This document shows, one piece after another, positions 1-6,320 of a stretch of DNA of 6,320 nucleotides; within the stretch, counting starts at the first letter, position 1, and every line of letters begins with the position of its first letter. The notes below the pieces were generated by a model. That model searched no databases. It was not told the origin of the DNA and saw nothing but the letters and a program-made list of their open reading frames with translations. A program made the translations under genes and the position numbers. The DNA lies in assembly GCA_038231495.1 (NCBI GenBank), contig JBBRLG010000439.1, positions 1 through 6,320 of the forward strand. The letters are read 5' to 3'. The DNA is from JBBRLG01 sp038231495 (GTDB lineage Bacteria > Planctomycetota > Planctomycetia > Gemmatales > Gemmataceae).

Positions 1-147
1 AGGGCGGAATGCAAAGCCGCAAGCGGCAATACTAGCTTGTCAAACCCGTCAACCCCTTTTCTCATCGCTTCTCGTCGGCACAACCCGCACCCATGGCACG
101 ACCTACCCAGTTTACCGAAACCTCTTCGCGGCAAACTTCATAAACCG

Positions 148-177
148 TTGACAGGTCAGTGTCAGCGGCGTTATCGT
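148..177 (+). promoter_or_regulatory. Putative sigma-70 promoter of the MarR-type gene
   Basis: A perfect -35 hexamer TTGACA lies at 148-153, followed by an 18-base spacer and a -10-like hexamer TATCGT at 172-177 (4 of 6 matches to TATAAT, with the first two and last positions kept). Transcription would start near 184, giving a leader of about 65 bases before the GTG start at 251. The match is seen in the sequence; its use as a promoter is inference. Chance matches are possible, but the exact -35 in an otherwise gene-free upstream region makes it the best candidate here. Confidence 0.4.
149..164. promoter_or_regulatory. Palindrome over the -35 box, possible MarR operator
   Basis: The inverted repeat TGACA (149-153), six bases, TGTCA (160-164) overlaps the -35 hexamer of the putative promoter. 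Outer bases also pair after one mismatch (CG at 146-147 with CG at 166-167). MarR-family dimers usually bind imperfect palindromes of about 16-20 bp that overlap promoter elements, and many repress their own gene. Autoregulation by the gene at 251-724 is therefore a reasonable inference, but a 5-bp half-site is short enough to arise by chance. Confidence 0.3.
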
Positions 178-237
178 TGATCTTGTTCCGCTGGTTGAAA
201 AAGTTACACGGGCAAGGTAGACGGACCGCAACCCGCC

Positions 238-244
238 AAAGGGG
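238..244 (+). promoter_or_regulatory. Ribosome binding site deciding the GTG start at 251
   Basis: AAAGGGG lies six bases before GTG at 251. The next in-frame candidate, ATG at 266, has only a weak GGGA eleven bases upstream. This favours GTG 251 as the start, although the five residues it adds are not part of the recognisable domain. Confidence 0.45.
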
Positions 245-250
245 ATCGTT

Positions 251-724
251 GTGGGAACAAGCGCCATGGTTGTCAGCGAAACAATGGTTCGGGTGGACGA
301 ACTGGCCCAACGTCTATTCGACGTGTTCACCCAGTTCTGCCTGGCGGTGCCCCGGGGCCGCCGACGCCTGGGCGACCTGAAAGAGGTCGAGTTCCTTACC
401 CTGTCGCTCTTGCGGCAAAACGACACCATGATCGTCGGCGACATCCAGCGCATGCTCGGCGTGTTGCCGGCCCAGATGTCTCGCATCATCCGTTCGTTAG
501 AGACGCGCGACCAGCCGTTCATCGCCTGCCGCATCAACCCGCACGACAAACGCAAGATCGACGTGGTTCTGACGCCAGCCGGCCAGCACGCCTTTCAGGA
601 ATACCAAACGGCCCGCATTTGTGCCATTTCGCAGCTGTTGACGAAGATGAATGAGGAAGACCTCGACGATCTGCAAGGGTTGCTCGGCAAGATGCACGAG
701 CTGTTGACGAATAATCACGATTAA
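251..724 (+). CDS. MarR-family winged-helix transcriptional regulator
   Basis: This 157-residue protein has the length and layout of a MarR-family DNA-binding regulator, which acts in the cytoplasm as a dimer on promoter palindromes. An N-terminal helix (about 11-33) and a C-terminal helical region (about 115-153) would form the dimer interface. The central part (about 40-112) is the winged helix: a helix near 42-56, the helix-turn-helix around 60-86 (with QMSRIIRSLE as recognition helix), and the wing with the typical run of Asp-Lys-Arg then VVLTPAG at about 99-111. Cysteines lie at 30, 93 and 124; redox sensing is only a speculation. The start is GTG because AAAGGGG precedes it by six bases; ATG 266 is the alternative. 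The gene stands alone on the + strand and converges on recG, so its targets cannot be read from context beyond a possible operator upstream of itself. Family assignment is firm; ligand and regulon are unknown. Confidence 0.8.
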   Translation: MGTSAMVVSETMVRVDELAQRLFDVFTQFCLAVPRGRRRLGDLKEVEFLTLSLLRQNDTMIVGDIQRMLGVLPAQMSRIIRSLETRDQPFIACRINPHDKRKIDVVLTPAGQHAFQEYQTARICAISQLLTKMNEEDLDDLQGLLGKMHELLTNNHD

Positions 725-855
725 GAAGGATCGGGTGTCGGGTGTCGGGTGTCGGCATTGGCTGAGAGCTAATAGCTGACAGCTAACAGCTATTTATGTT
801 CCCCTCTTCCGACACCCGACACCCGACACCCGACACCCGACACCCGATCTTCTTA
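722..855. repeat. Inverted heptad-repeat element between convergent genes
   Basis: The left arm has three tandem copies of GGGTGTC (733-753) plus GG. The right arm has five tandem copies of the complement GACACCC (811-845), preceded by CC at 809-810. Pairing 733-755 with 823-845 extends outward through both stop codons (722-732 with 846-855) with a single bulged G, giving about 33 base pairs. Each gene therefore ends with TAA, GAAG(G)ATC and then the heptads, almost identically on the two strands. Any transcript running off either gene would fold into a long hairpin. No long U-tract follows it, so it is not a classical intrinsic terminator, but it may end or protect both convergent mRNAs. Short tandem heptad repeats are known from intergenic regions of other bacteria, notably heterocyst-forming cyanobacteria; the role here is inference. 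Confidence 0.85.
760..794. repeat. Second 7-bp tandem array (AGCTRAY) in the hairpin loop
   Basis: Between the two GGGTGTC/GACACCC arms lies a different array with the same 7-bp period: AGCT recurs at 767, 774, 781 and 788, with a degenerate first unit GGCTGAG at 760. The units read AGCTAAT, AGCTGAC, AGCTAAC and AGCTATT. Because AGCT is self-complementary, neighbouring units can also form small hairpins, for example TAGCT (773-777) with AGCTA (781-785). The array is AT-richer than its surroundings and has no reading frame of interest. Confidence 0.8.
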
Positions 856-2964
856 TCCCACTTCCGCCAAATCTAACGTCTCCCCATACCGCGCGAGGAC
901 CGCCGCCCGGAGCCGTTCGTTTTCCGGCTTCCGCAAACCGGCGTCGGCCAGGACCACCGCGAAGGCGTCCTTGCGCGCTTGCGTCAACAGGTCGGCGTCG
1001 GCGATCAAACTTCCGAGGCGCAGTTCCCCGAGGCCGTGCTGCTTCGTGCCGAAGAACTCGCCTAGGCCGCGCAACCGCATATCCTCTTCGGCCAGGCGAA
1101 AGCCGTCGGTGACGCGCGTCAGGATTTTCAGGCGTTCGCGGCCCTCGTCAGTCGCGGGGTTTGCGAACAGGTAGCACTCGCCGGCGACGGTGCCCCGGCT
1201 CACGCGGCCGCGCAGCTGGTGCAGTTGCGACAGGCCAAACCGCTCCGCGTGCTCTACCAACAGGAGCGTCGCGTTCGGCACATCGACGCCCACTTCCACC
1301 ACCGACGTACACACGAGGAGGTCAATTTGGCCCGCGCGGAAGTCGGCCATCACGCCCGCTTTCACAACTCCATCCTGACGCCCGTGCAGCAGGGCGACCC
1401 GGAAATCCTTGAACGGCCCGGCGGACAGTTCGGCGTGCGTTTCAATCGCGGCCTTGGCATCGAGCGCGACCGACTCTTCGACTAGCGGACAGACGACGAA
1501 CGCCTGACGCTTGGCGCGCAGCTGTTTGCCGAGGTGTTCGTACAACCGTTCGCGCTGATTCTCGTCGAGCCAGCGCGTCTTGACTGCCTGGCGGCCCGGC
1601 GGCAGTTCGCGGATGATGGAAACGTCCAGATCGCCGAAAACCGTCAGCGCGGCCGTGCGCGGGATCGGCGTCGCCGTCATGACGAGGTAGTGCGGATCGA
1701 CACCCAGCCGCCGCACCCGCGCCCGCTGGTACACGCCGAACTTGTGCTGCTCGTCAATGACTACCAGGCCGAGCCGGGCGAATTGCACGTCCTCTTGCAC
1801 CAGCGCCTGGGTGCCGATCACCAGATCGACCGCGCCGTCGCGGATTTTTTGTAAGGCGTCACGGCGCTCGCGCGCCGACAGGCCGCCCGTTAAAAGCAGG
1901 CGGCGTACGCGGCTTTGCGCGAGGTAGCGTTCGAGCGTCTCGGCGTGTTGCCGGGCCAGCACTTCCGTCGGGGCCATGAGCGCCGCCTGGTGCTTGTTCG
2001 CGACCGTCACCAGGAGCGCATAGACGGCAACCGCGGTTTTGCCCGCGCCGACGTCGGCCTGCAGGAGCCGCTGCATCGGCCGGTCGCTCGCCAGGTCGTG
2101 ACAGATTTCGGCGACGGCCTTGTCCTGGTCGGCCGTCAGCGGAAACGGAAAAAGTCGGCGAATCCGCGCATCGATGGCGGGCGTCGTGGCCAGGACGGGC
2201 GCACGTTGCCGGTCGCGCAAGTCGCGGCGGCGCAGGGCAAGCGCCAGCTGGAGGATGAGAAATTCTTCGTAAACGAACCGGCCGCGCGCCAGCCGCGCGG
2301 CTGCCAGAGTCGGCGGGAAGTGGACCTCGCGCACTGCCTGCGCCAGCGTCGGCCAACCGTGCTTTTGCCGTAGCACGTCCGGCAAGATGTCGGGTAGCTG
2401 GGCCGCGTGCCGGTCGATCGCCTTGCCAATGAGCGACCGCAGCACGTCGGGCCGCAAGTCCTCGGTCAGGGGATAGACGGGAATGATCTTGGGCTGGTCG
2501 CCCTGGTCTTGGCCGTCGAGGATTTGCACGCGCGGGTTGTTCATCTGCCAGTGGCCTCGGTAACGACGCGGCTTGCCGCTGAACGACACCCGTTGGCCGT
2601 AGCGGAATTGCCGGGCCGCGCCGGCCTGGTTGAACCACACGCCTTCCAGGCAGTTCGTGCCGTCGTCGCTGAGAACGACGCTGACCACGGCCCTGCCGTC
2701 GTCGAGCCGCCGACCCTCGATCTCGACGACCTCGCCTTGCACGGTCTGGAGCTTGCCTGCCGTCAGCGCCCGGATGCCGCGCACGTCGGTCAAATCCTCG
2801 TAAGAGCGCGGCAAGTGGAACAGCAAGTCGCCGACCGTGAGTAGTCCCAGGCGCGCGAGCAGGTCGCGCCGCGTGGGCGTAACGCCCGGCAATTGGTGCA
2901 ACGGCATTTGCACCGGGTCGCTCTCGGGAGTGGGAGGGTTGCTGCGCACCGTTGCATCTTCCAA
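853..2964 (-). CDS. recG: ATP-dependent DNA helicase RecG
   Basis: RecG is a monomeric superfamily 2 helicase that binds branched DNA and regresses stalled replication forks during recombination and repair. At 703 residues it is full length (E. coli RecG has 693). In order: an N-terminal helical part, the OB-fold wedge that splits the fork (about 60-155), helicase domain 1 (about 270-460) with Walker A QADVGAGKT at 302-310, the DEQH box at 404-407 and TATP at 430-433, then helicase domain 2 (about 465-600) with motif V around TSVVEVGVD (553-561) and motif VI QLRGRVSRG at 583-591. The C-terminal TRG-type motif follows at about 611-645 (DGFRLAEEDMRLRG). Motif VI has serine 589 where most RecG proteins have glycine. 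The start is uncertain: TTG at 2964 is the longest, GTG at 2949 has GGAAG eight bases before it, and ATG at 2907 lies just before the conserved PLHQLPGV segment. The stop abuts the heptad repeat. The upstream propeller gene is in the same orientation but separated by a hairpin. Confidence 0.96.
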   Translation of the reverse strand: MEDATVRSNPPTPESDPVQMPLHQLPGVTPTRRDLLARLGLLTVGDLLFHLPRSYEDLTDVRGIRALTAGKLQTVQGEVVEIEGRRLDDGRAVVSVVLSDDGTNCLEGVWFNQAGAARQFRYGQRVSFSGKPRRYRGHWQMNNPRVQILDGQDQGDQPKIIPVYPLTEDLRPDVLRSLIGKAIDRHAAQLPDILPDVLRQKHGWPTLAQAVREVHFPPTLAAARLARGRFVYEEFLILQLALALRRRDLRDRQRAPVLATTPAIDARIRRLFPFPLTADQDKAVAEICHDLASDRPMQRLLQADVGAGKTAVAVYALLVTVANKHQAALMAPTEVLARQHAETLERYLAQSRVRRLLLTGGLSARERRDALQKIRDGAVDLVIGTQALVQEDVQFARLGLVVIDEQHKFGVYQRARVRRLGVDPHYLVMTATPIPRTAALTVFGDLDVSIIRELPPGRQAVKTRWLDENQRERLYEHLGKQLRAKRQAFVVCPLVEESVALDAKAAIETHAELSAGPFKDFRVALLHGRQDGVVKAGVMADFRAGQIDLLVCTSVVEVGVDVPNATLLLVEHAERFGLSQLHQLRGRVSRGTVAGECYLFANPATDEGRERLKILTRVTDGFRLAEEDMRLRGLGEFFGTKQHGLGELRLGSLIADADLLTQARKDAFAVVLADAGLRKPENERLRAAVLARYGETLDLAEVG

Positions 2965-3096
2965 GTTTAGCCGCGGCCAAGGTGTACGAACTTAAGGGCG
3001 AGCCGGGTGCGTGAGCGACCGGAGTGAATCTCTAAATCCACTCCGGTCGCTCACGCTCCCGGCTCGCCTGCGCTGGTGCGAAAGCCCACCGCCGCA
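2965..3096. other. Spacer between the propeller gene and recG
   Basis: This 132-bp gap lies 3' of the propeller gene and 5' of recG on the - strand. About half is the 30-bp-armed inverted repeat listed separately. In the remainder I see no convincing -35/-10 pair for recG on the - strand and no small gene. The recG promoter is either inside this gap but atypical, or recG is read from upstream through the hairpin. Confidence 0.5.
2997..3068. repeat. 30-bp inverted repeat with 12-base loop
   Basis: The arms at 2997-3026 and 3039-3068 are complementary at 29 of 30 positions; the only mismatch is T3008 opposite T3057. The 12-base loop (3027-3038) is AT-rich. The core of each arm contains GAGCGACCGGAGTG or its complement. 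The hairpin lies 28 bases after the stop codon of the propeller gene on the - strand, where it could halt transcription or protect the mRNA 3' end. It is not followed by a run of U (the next bases on the - strand are CTTAAG), so it is not a canonical rho-independent terminator. The length and near-perfect pairing suggest a dispersed palindromic element, but a genome-wide count would be needed to show that. Confidence 0.85.
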
Positions 3097-6315
<3,219 letters not shown>

Positions 6316-6320
6316 GAGGG

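Larger units (their letters stand above)
1..250. other. Upstream non-coding region
   Basis: I see no convincing gene in this stretch. Short open frames on both strands have no recognisable protein character and overlap the start of the regulator gene. The stretch is less GC-rich than the genes around it, as expected for a leader. It contains a short GC-rich dyad (GCCGC at 16-20, GCGGC at 23-27) too small to call a terminator. It also holds the promoter-like and palindromic elements listed separately, and a weak dyad (CAGCGG at 163-168, CCGCTG at 188-193) that would lie across the promoter -10 region. A gene to the left of the window cannot be excluded. Confidence 0.6.

Noticed and set aside
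16..27. GCCGC-AA-GCGGC dyad as a terminator of an upstream gene
   Set aside because: The loop is too small and the stem too short, with no following T-run and no gene visible to its left.
195..223. TTGAAA with a downstream GTAGAC as an alternative promoter
   Set aside because: The -10 match is poor compared with the TTGACA/TATCGT pair just upstream.
733..845. Regularly spaced repeats resembling a small CRISPR array
   Set aside because: The units are only 7 bp, directly abutting without spacers and inverted between the arms; there are no cas genes.
1915..2844. Antisense open frames on the + strand within recG
   Set aside because: There is no recognisable protein, no ribosome binding site, and the opposite strand encodes all RecG motifs in this stretch.
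1859..2980. Long open frame on the - strand overlapping recG in another frame
   Set aside because: It is rich in Arg, Ala, Gly and Pro with no domain character, a usual by-product of GC-rich coding DNA under a strongly conserved RecG frame.

Overview
The window is GC-rich bacterial chromosomal DNA. It carries one small regulator gene on the + strand and two long genes on the - strand. The lineage is most likely a planctomycete, of a Gemmata/Pirellula-like type. This is inferred from the very large exported sortilin/VPS10-type beta-propeller protein with an embedded PDZ domain, the GC-rich coding style, the scarcity of clear Shine-Dalgarno sites and the heptanucleotide intergenic repeats. No rRNA or other phylogenetic marker is present to prove it.

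Layout: positions 1-250 hold no convincing gene but contain a plausible promoter (148-177) overlapped by a small palindrome that could be an operator. Positions 251-724 (+) encode a MarR-type winged-helix regulator. Positions 725-852 separate this gene from the convergent recG and are almost entirely repeat: inverted arrays of a 7-bp unit (GGGTGTC/GACACCC) flank a second 7-bp array of a different unit (AGCTRAY). The inverted repeat runs exactly from one stop codon to the other. Positions 853-2964 (-) encode the DNA-repair helicase RecG, full length. Positions 2965-3096 hold a 30-bp-armed inverted repeat. Positions 3097-6315 (-) encode a 1072-residue exported protein made of Asp-box beta-propeller repeats, with a PDZ domain inserted inside a blade and a C-terminal FlgD-like Ig domain that carries a glycine-rich repeat tract.

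Functional links: the propeller gene and recG lie in tandem on the same strand. They are separated by 132 bp containing a strong hairpin and have no functional relation, so an operon is not supported. The MarR gene converges on recG, and nothing in the window shows what it controls apart from possibly its own promoter. No defence system, mobile element, CRISPR array or RNA gene was seen. The most unusual content is the intergenic repeat architecture and the domain arrangement of the propeller protein.
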